DNA of 64,000 nucleotides from Neisseria sicca (GTDB lineage: Bacteria; Pseudomonadota; Gammaproteobacteria; Burkholderiales; Neisseriaceae): the NCBI RefSeq assembly GCF_003044565.1, contig NZ_POXG01000001.1, positions 372,001-436,000 on the forward strand, given 5' to 3'. Positions 36,925-45,495 of the stretch are shown here, piece by piece. A program made the translations under genes and the position numbers. Positions within the stretch are counted from its first letter, which is position 1. The number at the start of each line of letters is the position of its first letter. Below the pieces are notes generated by a model. That model worked only from the letters and a program-made list of their open reading frames with translations. It did not search any database and was not told the DNA's origin.

Positions 36925-37260
36925 ATGAACAAAACTTTTGCATTCTTTCTACTCTCCGCCCTACTCTGCGCCTGTCAAAGCCCAAGCAAACCGCCCCAAG
37001 CGACTGAAGCAGTCCCCACCCGACAAGCACAAGCCACAACGGGCAACCTGATTATTTTCTACGATGAAGGCATCGGCTCAGGTTCATTGATGAAGGCAGT
37101 GAAAGACTCCGGTGCGAGCTTGGTTTACGAATACAAAAACCTGCACGGCATTGCCATCCGTCCAGCCGCCAACACCAATATTCAAGATGCCATTGCCTAT
37201 TTCCAAAAAGTAAACGGCGTATTGTCAGTCGAACAAGACCGACTGATGAAACTTCAATAA
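36925..37260 (+). CDS. Small lipoprotein with inhibitor-I9-like domain
   Basis: 111 aa. Lipobox LLCAC (Cys at about residue 17). After a short linker, residues 40-111 have the beta-alpha-beta-beta-alpha-beta order and closing VNGVLSVEQD of peptidase-inhibitor I9 (subtilisin propeptide-like) domains. It could inhibit or chaperone an envelope protease, but none is adjacent (inference). Confidence 0.62.
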   Translation: MNKTFAFFLLSALLCACQSPSKPPQATEAVPTRQAQATTGNLIIFYDEGIGSGSLMKAVKDSGASLVYEYKNLHGIAIRPAANTNIQDAIAYFQKVNGVLSVEQDRLMKLQ

Positions 37261-37420
37261 AGGTCAGCACTTAAATCAGCACATCTTTTAGAAGCCGATT
37301 ATGTTTGAAGCTTTTATGATAGACTGATTTTTTAGTTTACAATATCTATTATCTATTGCCTTCCTTTCAGGCAGGAATACGTTATAAAAAATACACAGAA
37401 AAAATAAAACGAATGGGAGC

Positions 37421-37858
37421 ATGATGGCAAACCGTATTTTCAGTATAAAATTTATAAAACCAATTAATTACCTCATTTTATTGCTACTTATTTCGTTTTC
37501 ATTTCTCCTTAATACTGATGAATTTTACATCATAGACTATATAACTGATGGGGATGTCTATAATTTATCTGGTTTACAAGGTGAAATAAACGACAACCCC
37601 ATGATTATTAAATTATTTTTGATAATAAACAATATTTCTATTCTATTCTTTCTATTAGGAAGAAAGTTTATTGGCATTTTCTGTTTCATCCTTACAGCGT
37701 ATTTTTTTGTCCATTTAATAGGCGACCTAGATTTATTGTTTCATATCATTTACTCAAGTATAAAACTTAAAAATTTATGGCTGATTTTAATACTCGTTTT
37801 GTATTTTTTACTGTGTTTGATTAACTTTTTCCCCCTGTTCAGTTCTGTGAAAAAATAA
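37421..37858 (+). CDS. AT-rich multi-pass membrane protein of unknown function
   Basis: 145 aa (or 144 from the second Met) with about four hydrophobic segments. It is very AT-rich and rich in Ile, Leu and Phe, unlike the genes around it, suggesting foreign origin. GGGAGC precedes the start. No family recognised. The 160 bases upstream are AT-rich with no other gene. Confidence 0.6.
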   Translation: MMANRIFSIKFIKPINYLILLLLISFSFLLNTDEFYIIDYITDGDVYNLSGLQGEINDNPMIIKLFLIINNISILFFLLGRKFIGIFCFILTAYFFVHLIGDLDLLFHIIYSSIKLKNLWLILILVLYFLLCLINFFPLFSSVKK

Positions 37859-37904
37859 AAAAAGGTCGTCTGAAAACCCAAAATCCGGTTTTCAGACGAC
37901 CTCT
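37859..37904. terminator. Uptake-sequence hairpin terminator
   Basis: AAAAGGTCGTCTGAAAACC pairs with GGTTTTCAGACGACCT between the convergent membrane gene and leuA. Confidence 0.75.
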
Positions 37905-37937
37905 TTGCTTTTTAAATTCAAATCAAGCCATTTAAGC

Positions 37938-39731
37938 TCAAATCGTACCGCTGCCTTGCGCTTTCGGTTTAGCAGAACCAAATTCCAGTTTGCTCAAGGC
38001 GGAGAGGTAGGCTTTGGAAGTGGCGACCAAAACGTCGGTATCCGCGCCTTGTCCGTTGACGACGCGGTTGCCGCGCGCCAGCCGCACGCTGGTTTCGCCC
38101 TGACTTTCCGTGCCTTGCGTTACGGCGTTGACAGAGTAAATCTGCAAAGTCGCACCGCTTTGCGCCACGCTCTCAATCGCTTTGAAAATCGCGTCGACAG
38201 GGCCGGAGCCGGTGGCGGAAGCGCGTTTTTCTTCACCTTTGATGCTGAACACGATGTCGGCGCGCGGCTCTTCGCCGGTTTCGGTGCTGATTTTTTGGGA
38301 GATGAATTTGTAGCTTTCGGCGCCCATGCTGCCCATTTCGTCGGACACCAGCGCGTGCAGGTCTTCATCGAAGATTTCGCGTTTTTTATCGGCGAGTTCT
38401 TTGAAGCGGGCAAACGCGGCGTTCAGCGCTTCCTCACTTTCCAACTCGATGCCCAAATCCGCCAGTTTGCTGCGGAACGCGCTGCGGCCGGACAATTTGC
38501 CCAAGGTCAGGCGGTTGGTTGACCAGCCGACCGATTCGGCAGTCATGATTTCATAGGTTTCGGGGTGTTTCAACACGCCGTCCTGATGGATGCCTGATTC
38601 GTGTGCAAAGGCGTTTGCGCCGACCACCGCCTTGTTGGGCTGAATCGGATAGCCGGTAATGGTGGACACCAGTTTGGATACCGGCACGATTTGCGTGGTG
38701 TCAATGCCGGTTTCCAAGCCGAAAAGGTCGTGGCGCACTTTCAAAGCCATCACGATTTCTTCAAGGCTGGCATTGCCCGCGCGTTCGCCTAAGCCGTTGA
38801 TGGTGCATTCCACCTGACGCACGCCTGCCTGAACAGCGGCCAGCGAGTTGGCAACTGCCATCCCCAAATCGTTGTGGCAGTGGGTCGACCAGACTACTTT
38901 GTCGCCGTTGGGCACGCTTTTGATGATGTTGCTGATACGCTCGTACCACACGGAAGGGATGGAGTAGCCGACGGTATCGGGAATATTGATGGTGGTCGCG
39001 CCCGCTTCGATAACCGCCGTAAAGATTTTGGCGAGGAAGTCCAAATCCGAACGCACGGCGTCTTCGGCGGAAAATTCCACATCGTCGGTGTATTCTTTGG
39101 CGATTTTCACTGCTTTGACCGCCGCATCAATGACCTGCTGCGGCTTCATTTTCAGTTTGTGCTCCATGTGGATGGGGCTGGTGGCGATGAAGGTATGGAT
39201 GCGTTTTTTCGGCGCGGGGGAAACGGCTTCGCCCGCTTTGCGCACATCGTTTTCAACGGCACGCGCCAGCGAGCAGACTGTGGATTTGGTGATGATTTTG
39301 GCAATCGCATTGACCGACTCGAAATCGCCCGGGCTGGCTGCGGCAAAACCCGCCTCAATCACATCCACACCCATTTTCTCCAACTGGCGGGCAATGCGGA
39401 TTTTCTCCTCTTTGGTCATGGATGCACCGGGCGACTGCTCGCCGTCGCGCATGGTGGTATCGAAAATAATTACGCGGTTGGTCTGTGTCATTTCTGTTCT
39501 CTCCAGAGATTCGTTTTTTTGTAAAAAAGCATTCAAATCCAGCGGCCTGCCTTGCGCTTCCGCCAGCGCGGTCAGCTTTTGCAGTTGCGCCAAAGGCAGC
39601 GACCCGCGCGTGCGCCATTTATAGATGGCGGCAGTTGTTGCGGCATTTTCGGGGTCGTACTGTTTCAACGCTTCGGCAAGTGCATTCACGCCGCCGAAAT
39701 AAGCAACTAAGCGGTCAATGTCTAATTGCAT
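37938..39731 (-). CDS. leuA: 2-isopropylmalate synthase with an in-frame N-terminal HTH extension
   Basis: The canonical LeuA of 517 aa runs from the Met at 39491: [12 protein letters not shown], the HxH metal site in [14 protein letters not shown], and the C-terminal regulatory domain (from about residue 395) that binds leucine. It condenses acetyl-CoA with 2-oxoisovalerate. The frame stays open a further 80 codons upstream to an ATG at 39731. That part reads as a Cro/YdaS-like HTH ([15 protein letters not shown], then [17 protein letters not shown]). Both starts have good ribosome binding sites: AAGGA before 39731 and GGAGAG before 39491. So the locus may make a 597-aa fusion, a normal LeuA, or both. 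Confidence 0.93.
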   Translation of the reverse strand: MQLDIDRLVAYFGGVNALAEALKQYDPENAATTAAIYKWRTRGSLPLAQLQKLTALAEAQGRPLDLNAFLQKNESLERTEMTQTNRVIIFDTTMRDGEQSPGASMTKEEKIRIARQLEKMGVDVIEAGFAAASPGDFESVNAIAKIITKSTVCSLARAVENDVRKAGEAVSPAPKKRIHTFIATSPIHMEHKLKMKPQQVIDAAVKAVKIAKEYTDDVEFSAEDAVRSDLDFLAKIFTAVIEAGATTINIPDTVGYSIPSVWYERISNIIKSVPNGDKVVWSTHCHNDLGMAVANSLAAVQAGVRQVECTINGLGERAGNASLEEIVMALKVRHDLFGLETGIDTTQIVPVSKLVSTITGYPIQPNKAVVGANAFAHESGIHQDGVLKHPETYEIMTAESVGWSTNRLTLGKLSGRSAFRSKLADLGIELESEEALNAAFARFKELADKKREIFDEDLHALVSDEMGSMGAESYKFISQKISTETGEEPRADIVFSIKGEEKRASATGSGPVDAIFKAIESVAQSGATLQIYSVNAVTQGTESQGETSVRLARGNRVVNGQGADTDVLVATSKAYLSALSKLEFGSAKPKAQGSGTI

Positions 39732-40014
39732 GATGTTCCTTGTCCAAACTTTATCGAAATTATGGTTTGCTTTGGAAGGGGATTATACGCATTTTAGACA
39801 AAACGACAATCTATTTTTCTAAAAATACGGATTTACTTTTTAAATCCAGAATTATTTTATACATTTTGTCCAATTTTATTTCAATATCTGAGTACAAAAA
39901 GGCAGGCGACACATAACTGCCCCTAAAAAATGAATAGGCATCACTGCCCAAACTACGCTCGCTTATTTTGAATGTCCTGCACACCATAACGGCAATACAT
40001 CGTAAGCCGAAATA

Positions 40015-40121
40015 TATAGTGGATTAAAATAAAAATGAGACAAGGCGGCAACGCCCGCCGTGTACGGGTAGTACATAAGGGCGTTGGCAACGCCGTATCA
40101 TTGCAATTTTAATCCACTATA
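40015..40121. repeat. Divergent Correia-like element (107 bp)
   Basis: The termini TATAGTGGATTAAAAT and ATTTTAATCCACTATA are CREE-like, but the interior (GACAAGGCGGCAACGCCCG..., GGGCGTTGGCAACGCC) differs from all other copies here. The length equals that of the short CREE. Confidence 0.8.
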
Positions 40122-40158
40122 GTAAACTTGCCGCCGGTTTCCCTTCCTCCTTCCCGCC

Positions 40159-41277
40159 ATGTTTCCCATTATCCCCACCGACCGCGCCGCTGCCGAATGG
40201 CGCAACGAAAGCACGCAGAAGCCGCCCAAACAGGCGGTTTATGTGCATGAAAGCAATGCCGCCGATATTCTGAAAAACGCCCACGCCCAAACGGCAACCG
40301 TTTGGACGGGCGATTTCCACAACGCCAAGCAAGTGTTGGCGGCGATGAAAAAACGCGTCCGCAGGCCGTCTGAAAAAACAAAAAACACGCTTGCCGATAT
40401 TCAGACGACCTTCCACACCCACCGCATGAAACAGGCGCAGCAAAGCCGTGTGTTGAACATGCTTGCCGTCGAAATCGGCGCGGGTTTTCAGTTAAGCAAC
40501 CCGCGCGCGCCCGACGTCCGCGCCGCCCTTGCCGATGTGTCCGCCGAGCCAAACGACACGCCGTTTTTACTGCCGCTTAACCAGCTTTTGGGCTTTATCG
40601 GCGCACACGAATGGCACAAAAAAGGCATAGACATTCCGCAGCTTGGCGGCAAAATCCATGTTCCCTTCGGCGTGTTCTCACCCCTGCGCGGCGAATATTT
40701 GGACTTAATCGCCCAAGCGCCGTTGAATCCCCATATTCAGACGGCGTTCGACATCGGCACAGGCTCCGGCGTTATCGCCGCCATCCTCGCCAAACGCGGC
40801 ATTCCCGACATCACCGCCACCGACACCAATCCCAAAGCCATCGCCTGCGCAACCGCCAACCTCGCCCGCTTGGGGCTGGACAAACAAGTCGCCGCCCAAG
40901 CCGTCGATTTGTTTCCCGAAGGACGCGCCGACCTGATAGTCTGCAACCCGCCGTGGCTGCCCGCCAAACCGACTTCCGCCGTCGAAACCGCCCTCTACGA
41001 CCCCGACAACGCCATGCTGACCGCCTTCTTAAACGGCGTGCGGCAGCATTTAAACCCGCAAGGCGAAGCGTGGTTAATCATTTCCGACTTGGCGGAACAT
41101 CTGCACCTGCGCGACCGCGATTTTCTGGAACAATGTTTTCAGACGACCTCTCTAGAAGTGGTCGATATTCTGAAAACCAAACCGCACCACCGCAAAGCCG
41201 CCGACGAATCCGACCCGCTCGCCTTCGCCCGCAATCGGGAAACCACTTATCTCTATCGTTTGAAAGCGAAGTCCTGA
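40159..41277 (+). CDS. SAM-dependent methyltransferase with NPPW motif
   Basis: 372 aa. The N-terminal 190 residues are a separate domain of unknown fold. The C-terminal class I methyltransferase has motif I AFDIGTGSGVIAAILA (about residues 195-210) and the catalytic NPPW (about 263-266), which marks methylation of a planar amide or exocyclic amine in proteins, rRNA or DNA, as in HemK and RlmG/RsmC-like enzymes. The exact substrate is open. It lies 40 bases before rsuA, so rRNA is a plausible target. Confidence 0.82.
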   Translation: MFPIIPTDRAAAEWRNESTQKPPKQAVYVHESNAADILKNAHAQTATVWTGDFHNAKQVLAAMKKRVRRPSEKTKNTLADIQTTFHTHRMKQAQQSRVLNMLAVEIGAGFQLSNPRAPDVRAALADVSAEPNDTPFLLPLNQLLGFIGAHEWHKKGIDIPQLGGKIHVPFGVFSPLRGEYLDLIAQAPLNPHIQTAFDIGTGSGVIAAILAKRGIPDITATDTNPKAIACATANLARLGLDKQVAAQAVDLFPEGRADLIVCNPPWLPAKPTSAVETALYDPDNAMLTAFLNGVRQHLNPQGEAWLIISDLAEHLHLRDRDFLEQCFQTTSLEVVDILKTKPHHRKAADESDPLAFARNRETTYLYRLKAKS

Positions 41278-41317
41278 TATACAATTAGGTCGTCTGAAAC
41301 CCGTTCCTGCCATTCCC

Positions 41318-42001
41318 ATGCAACTGATCAAATACCTCCAATCCCAAGGCATAGGCAGCCGCAAACAATGCCAGTGGCTGATTCAAAACGACTGTGTCGA
41401 AATCAACGATACGGTCTGCAACGACGCCAAAGCCGACATCGATCCCGCCGAAGTCCAAACGCTGCGCATAGACGGCGAAGACATCGTCGTCGTGCCCATG
41501 CCTTATTTTTATATCCTGCTCAACAAGCCCGCCGATTACGAAACCTCGCACAAACCGCAGCAATACCCCAGCGTTTTCAGCCTTTTCCCCGACCATATGC
41601 GCAATATCGACATGCAGGCGGTCGGCAGGCTGGATGCGGATACGACGGGCGTTTTGCTGATTACCAACGACGGGCAGTTCAACCACCGCGTTACCTCGCC
41701 GAAACACAAAGTACCCAAAATCTACCGCGTTACCCTGAAGCATCCTGCCGATAACAGCTTGTGTGAAACGCTGAAAAACGGCGTCCTGCTGCACGACGAC
41801 AACGAAACCGTCCGTGCTGCCGAAGCCGTTTTGGAAAATCCGACCACCCTGCTGATGACCATTACCGAAGGCAAATATCATCAAGTCAAACGCATGGTCG
41901 CCGCTGCCGGCAACCGCGTCGAACACCTCCATCGGGACGAATTTAACGGACGAACGGTAGAAAATTTAGCCTCAGGGGAGTGGAAATTCATCACAGTTTG
42001 A
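41318..42001 (+). CDS. rsuA: 16S rRNA pseudouridine synthase RsuA
   Basis: 227 aa. N-terminal S4-type RNA-binding domain (residues 1-45), then the RsuA/RluB/E/F core with catalytic Asp in GRLDADTTGVLLITNDG and the closing KYHQVKRMVAAAGN motif. It is expected to convert U516 (E. coli numbering) of 16S rRNA. It follows the NPPW methyltransferase with a single uptake sequence between them. Confidence 0.9.
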   Translation: MQLIKYLQSQGIGSRKQCQWLIQNDCVEINDTVCNDAKADIDPAEVQTLRIDGEDIVVVPMPYFYILLNKPADYETSHKPQQYPSVFSLFPDHMRNIDMQAVGRLDADTTGVLLITNDGQFNHRVTSPKHKVPKIYRVTLKHPADNSLCETLKNGVLLHDDNETVRAAEAVLENPTTLLMTITEGKYHQVKRMVAAAGNRVEHLHRDEFNGRTVENLASGEWKFITV

Positions 42002-42136
42002 AAATTTTGAAGTTTTTTCAAAAAAATTTTAACCATTATGATTTTTTTATTTGTTTAAAAACATGATGATATGATTGTTAAGATGTCATTAACTAAACTT
42101 AACGTCATCATTCGTGAACTATTATATAATTCGCGT

Positions 42137-42243
42137 GTCTGAGTAACACTTGCTTCGAGAGAAGTGAGTAAGTGAGTAAGACGTTTTCCCCGTAATGTGT
42201 TTGGCCATCTATACTTTTCCCCTTAGTATAGATGGTTTTTTTT
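42137..42243 (+). ncRNA. Candidate small RNA upstream of proA
   Basis: TATAAT at 42125-42130 is followed about 107 nt later by a strong rho-independent terminator: stem CCATCTATAC/GTATAGATGG (42205-42235) plus eight Ts. Between them are a small hairpin (CACTT...AAGTG) and repeated GTGAGTAA units, and no plausible gene. The -35 region is weak. It could be an independent sRNA or an attenuated proA leader. Confidence 0.5.
42205..42243 (+). terminator. Strong rho-independent terminator before proA
   Basis: A 10-bp perfect stem and eight consecutive Ts, 120 bases before the proA start and 204 bases after rsuA. Confidence 0.9.
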
Positions 42244-42363
42244 ATCTGCGATTTTCTCAGTCCCCTTCCCCAGTATCATTTGAACCGTCTCCCTGCATCC
42301 TATTGAATTCCCGTTCAGACGACCTTATCATCAACCCATTCCCATTTTTCCCGCAGAAACACC

Positions 42364-43623
42364 ATGCAAAACATCCAAGACTACGTCCGCCGCACCGCGT
42401 CCGCCGCCAAGCAGGCTTCCTATATTGTCGCTGCCGCCGAGACCGCACAAAAAAACGCCGCGCTCCTGCGCGCCGCCGAACTCATCAAACACCATCAAAC
42501 CGCCATCCTCGCCGCCAACGCTCAAGATATGGAACAAGCCGCGCAGAAAGGTTTGAATGACGCCCTGCTCGACCGCCTTCGGCTGAGCGAAAAAACCATA
42601 GATGCCATGTGCGAAGGTTTGCGCCAGATTGCCGCCCTGCCCGACCCCGTCGGCGAAATGGACGAATTCCGCACCCGCGAAAACGGCCTGCAAATCGGCA
42701 AAATGCGCGTCCCGCTGGGCGTTGTCGGCATCATTTACGAATCCCGCCCCAACGTAACCGTCGATGCCGCCGCCCTCTGCCTCAAATCCGGCAACGCCTG
42801 CGTCCTGCGCGGCGGCAGCGAAGCCTTCAACAGCAATATGGCGCTCTCCAAACTGATTACGCAGGCGTTAGTTGAAAACGGCCTGCCTGCAGCGGCGGTC
42901 AGCCTGATTGAAAACACCGACCGCGAAAGCGTCGGCGCCATGCTGCAAAGTCCCGAGTTTATCGACGTCGTCATCCCGCGCGGCGGCAAATCGCTGGTTT
43001 CCCGTATCGCCGCCGAAGCCCGCGTACCCGTCATCAAACACCTCGACGGCATCTGCCACGTCTATATCGACCGTGCCGCCGACGCCGACAAAGCCGTCAA
43101 CATCGCCTTCAACGCCAAAACCTCGCGCTACGGCACCTGCAACACCATGGAAACCCTGCTCGTCCACCAAAGCCGCGCCGCCGAAATCCTGCCCGTACTG
43201 GCGGAGAAATACGCTGCCCGCGACGTCGAGCTGCGCGGCTGCCCGCGTACCCTGTCAATCCTGCCCCACATTCAGACGGCCTCTGAAGAAGACTGGGACA
43301 CCGAATACCTCGCCCCCATCCTCTCCATCAAAATCGTCGACAGCCTCGAAGAAGCCGTCGCACACATCAACACCCACGGCAGCCACCACACCGACAGCAT
43401 CGTAACCGAATCCTACACCGACGCCCGCACTTTCCTGCGCACGGTCGACAGCGCCAGCGTCATGGTCAATGCCTCCACCCGCTTCGCCGATGGTTTCGAG
43501 TACGGCCTCGGCGCGGAAATCGGCATCTCTACCGACAAAATCCACGTCCGCGGCCCCGTCGGTCTGCACGGATTGACTTCGCAGAAATGGATTATCTTGG
43601 GTGACGGACAGGTACGTTCGTAA
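42364..43623 (+). CDS. proA: Gamma-glutamyl phosphate reductase
   Basis: 419 aa, full length. NADPH-dependent reduction of gamma-glutamyl phosphate to the semialdehyde in proline synthesis. [27 protein letters not shown] and the catalytic Cys in [15 protein letters not shown] (about residue 260) are intact. It starts 63 bases after an uptake sequence. No proB is adjacent. See the candidate sRNA/leader upstream. Confidence 0.96.
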   Translation: MQNIQDYVRRTASAAKQASYIVAAAETAQKNAALLRAAELIKHHQTAILAANAQDMEQAAQKGLNDALLDRLRLSEKTIDAMCEGLRQIAALPDPVGEMDEFRTRENGLQIGKMRVPLGVVGIIYESRPNVTVDAAALCLKSGNACVLRGGSEAFNSNMALSKLITQALVENGLPAAAVSLIENTDRESVGAMLQSPEFIDVVIPRGGKSLVSRIAAEARVPVIKHLDGICHVYIDRAADADKAVNIAFNAKTSRYGTCNTMETLLVHQSRAAEILPVLAEKYAARDVELRGCPRTLSILPHIQTASEEDWDTEYLAPILSIKIVDSLEEAVAHINTHGSHHTDSIVTESYTDARTFLRTVDSASVMVNASTRFADGFEYGLGAEIGISTDKIHVRGPVGLHGLTSQKWIILGDGQVRS

Positions 43624-43652
43624 TCCATCGCTTTCTTGAGAGATAAACCGAT

Positions 43653-43690
43653 AAAAGGTCGTCTGAAAAACAGTTTTCAGACGACCTTTT
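43653..43690. terminator. Uptake-sequence hairpin terminator
   Basis: AAAAGGTCGTCTGAAAA pairs with TTTTCAGACGACCTTTT after proA. Confidence 0.8.
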
Positions 43691-43722
43691 TTACTGCAAT
43701 GGCAAATCTTGTCGCTCTTTCT

Positions 43723-43879
43723 TATAGTGGATTAAATTTAAATCAGGACAAGGCGACGAAGCCGCAGACAGTACAGATAGTACGGAACTGATTCACTTGG
43801 TGCTTCAGCACCTTTAGAGAATCGTTCTCTTTGAGCTAAGGCGAGGCAACGCCGTACTGGTTTATAGTTAATCCACTAT
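43723..43879 (+). repeat. Correia repeat enclosed element, full length
   Basis: Complete CREE with an extra T in the central part and a mutated right terminus (CCACTATG), so it is likely an older copy. Confidence 0.92.
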
Positions 43880-44082
43880 GTTTTGCGGAAACGCAATATC
43901 GGCATACGGCTGTCATCAATTCAAACTATTCCATTATAATCATTCAAATTTCCATAACGGCTTAACCGCAATCCGATACGACGATTTTAAGTTTGATGTA
44001 TCCGCGCTCAGTATCTGCGCCCAAGAGGTCGTCTGAAACCACCCCGATTCCCATAAATCATCATCAAAAGGAAACCAGCATA

Positions 44083-45083
44083 ATGTCGGACAAACCCGCT
44101 CTGAAGGACGAAAAACCGCGCAAGCCGTACCTTACGCTGCTCTTTACCGTTTACGCCTTGTGTTACGGCGTTTTACTCGTGTTTCTCACCGTTCAGCTTG
44201 GCGTAGCTTCCGGCGCAGTGGCGGCTTTTTTTACATCTATGCTCTACGGCGGTATTTTCGGACTGGTCGCCGGCAGTCTGGCTACTGTGGCTGCAATGAT
44301 TACCTATTCGCTCTATATGCTCGGCTATATGCTGGTTTGGGGCATATTTACCGGTCTGATGATGACGCAGCTGCGTTTGCGTAGAAACCTGAAGCATATC
44401 TTGACCGCCATGCTCATCAGCTTTGTCTGTTCCTACATAGCCACGATATTGTTTGCGTTGTTTTTGTCAAAAGATGTAGAGATGCTGTTTACTTCTTATT
44501 TCAACGAAATAACGGCATTCAGCCTATTGAATGCGTTTGCCGTTATTCCTTTTGGGCTGGTGTTTTTACCTAGTGAAAGCGGGTATAAACGGGAGCGTGA
44601 AATTGCCGTGAAAACCTTAAAGGCGGGCATTCATACGGGGCAAGTTATTTTTGAACATGCAACTGAAAAAAAGGTATTTTCTCCTACCGCTGGTGGATTC
44701 TGCTTGCTTTTGCTTTGGCAGGCACGCCGATTTTCCTGACTTGCGCCCTCCTGATGCAGCCGGATTCCGCCTTCCCCGACGTACAGGCTTGGAGCGCACA
44801 CTTTATCCCGATGACTTTCTTTGGTTTTGCCGCCATGGTGGCAAGCGGTTTGACGGCAATGCTGATGCGTCTGCGCAAAGACCAAAAAGGCATTTTGAGC
44901 TGCCTTGCCCTATCGTCTGCCTACTTCGGCGTTATGGTTTATCTGCCGCCCATCAAGAATCCCGATTTGAACCCCTACGCCCATTTGCTCAACCCGTATT
45001 GGCTGCTGGTGGCTTGGCTGATATCGGTCGGCGCCTGCATTTGGCTGTCGTTTAAGAAAGTAGATAGAAGTAATGGCTCATAA
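44083..45083 (+). pseudogene. Multi-pass membrane protein gene interrupted at an A7 tract
   Basis: The first part (ATG 44083 to stop 44739) encodes about 218 aa with five to six membrane segments and AAGGA before the start. A second frame, ending at 45083, carries three more segments (ALAGTPIFLTCALLMQ, FFGFAAMVASGLTAML, YWLLVAWLISVGACIWLSF). At the A7 run 44666-44672, one more A would fuse the two into a single protein of about 333 aa. One A fewer would instead join an overlapping start at 44657 (MQLKK) to the second frame. As read, the first frame ends in a 26-residue tail of unrelated composition. It may be a true frameshift, slippage control or a sequencing error. Family not recognised. 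Confidence 0.65.
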
Positions 45084-45091
45084 CACTGACG

Positions 45092-45128
45092 AGGGGTCGT
45101 CTGAAAGGCGTTTCAGACGACCCCTTTG
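45092..45128. terminator. Uptake-sequence hairpin terminator
   Basis: AGGGGTCGTCTGAAA pairs with TTTCAGACGACCCCT, with a 4-base loop. Confidence 0.78.
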
Positions 45129-45495
45129 TCCATTTTATCGCCGCCATTTTTCTTGTCCAAATACACACAAATCTTTCCCAATTTGAAACAATCCCCTGAT
45201 TTTGTTATTATTCCTTCAAACAAAGAAATAATCATCATCCATTTTGTCTCACCCGGCCCTCATTACGGCTCATTCATCTGTGCGTTTTTACTCTCTTTTT
45301 CCCTTGTTTTTCGTCCGGCAGGACGGTTTAAACGCCATTCGTTTTTTGTCTGCGTTTTATAGTGGATTACCAAAAATCGGGAAAGTCTCGGACCCTGTCC
45401 GACAGACCATGTTTTATTCCCAGTTTTTGTTAATCAACCATATACGGCCTTGCGCCCGCGTCCGCCTGCCTCACCATCCCAAAGGAGGTCAAGGT

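Noticed and set aside
43993-44082. Upstream extension of the membrane gene at 44083
   Set aside because: It translates an uptake sequence and has no ribosome binding site; AAGGA before 44083 decides the start.
45358-45369. Solitary TATAGTGGATTA, identical to a CREE end
   Set aside because: No matching inverted end within 300 bases, so it is at best a remnant and was not called as an element.
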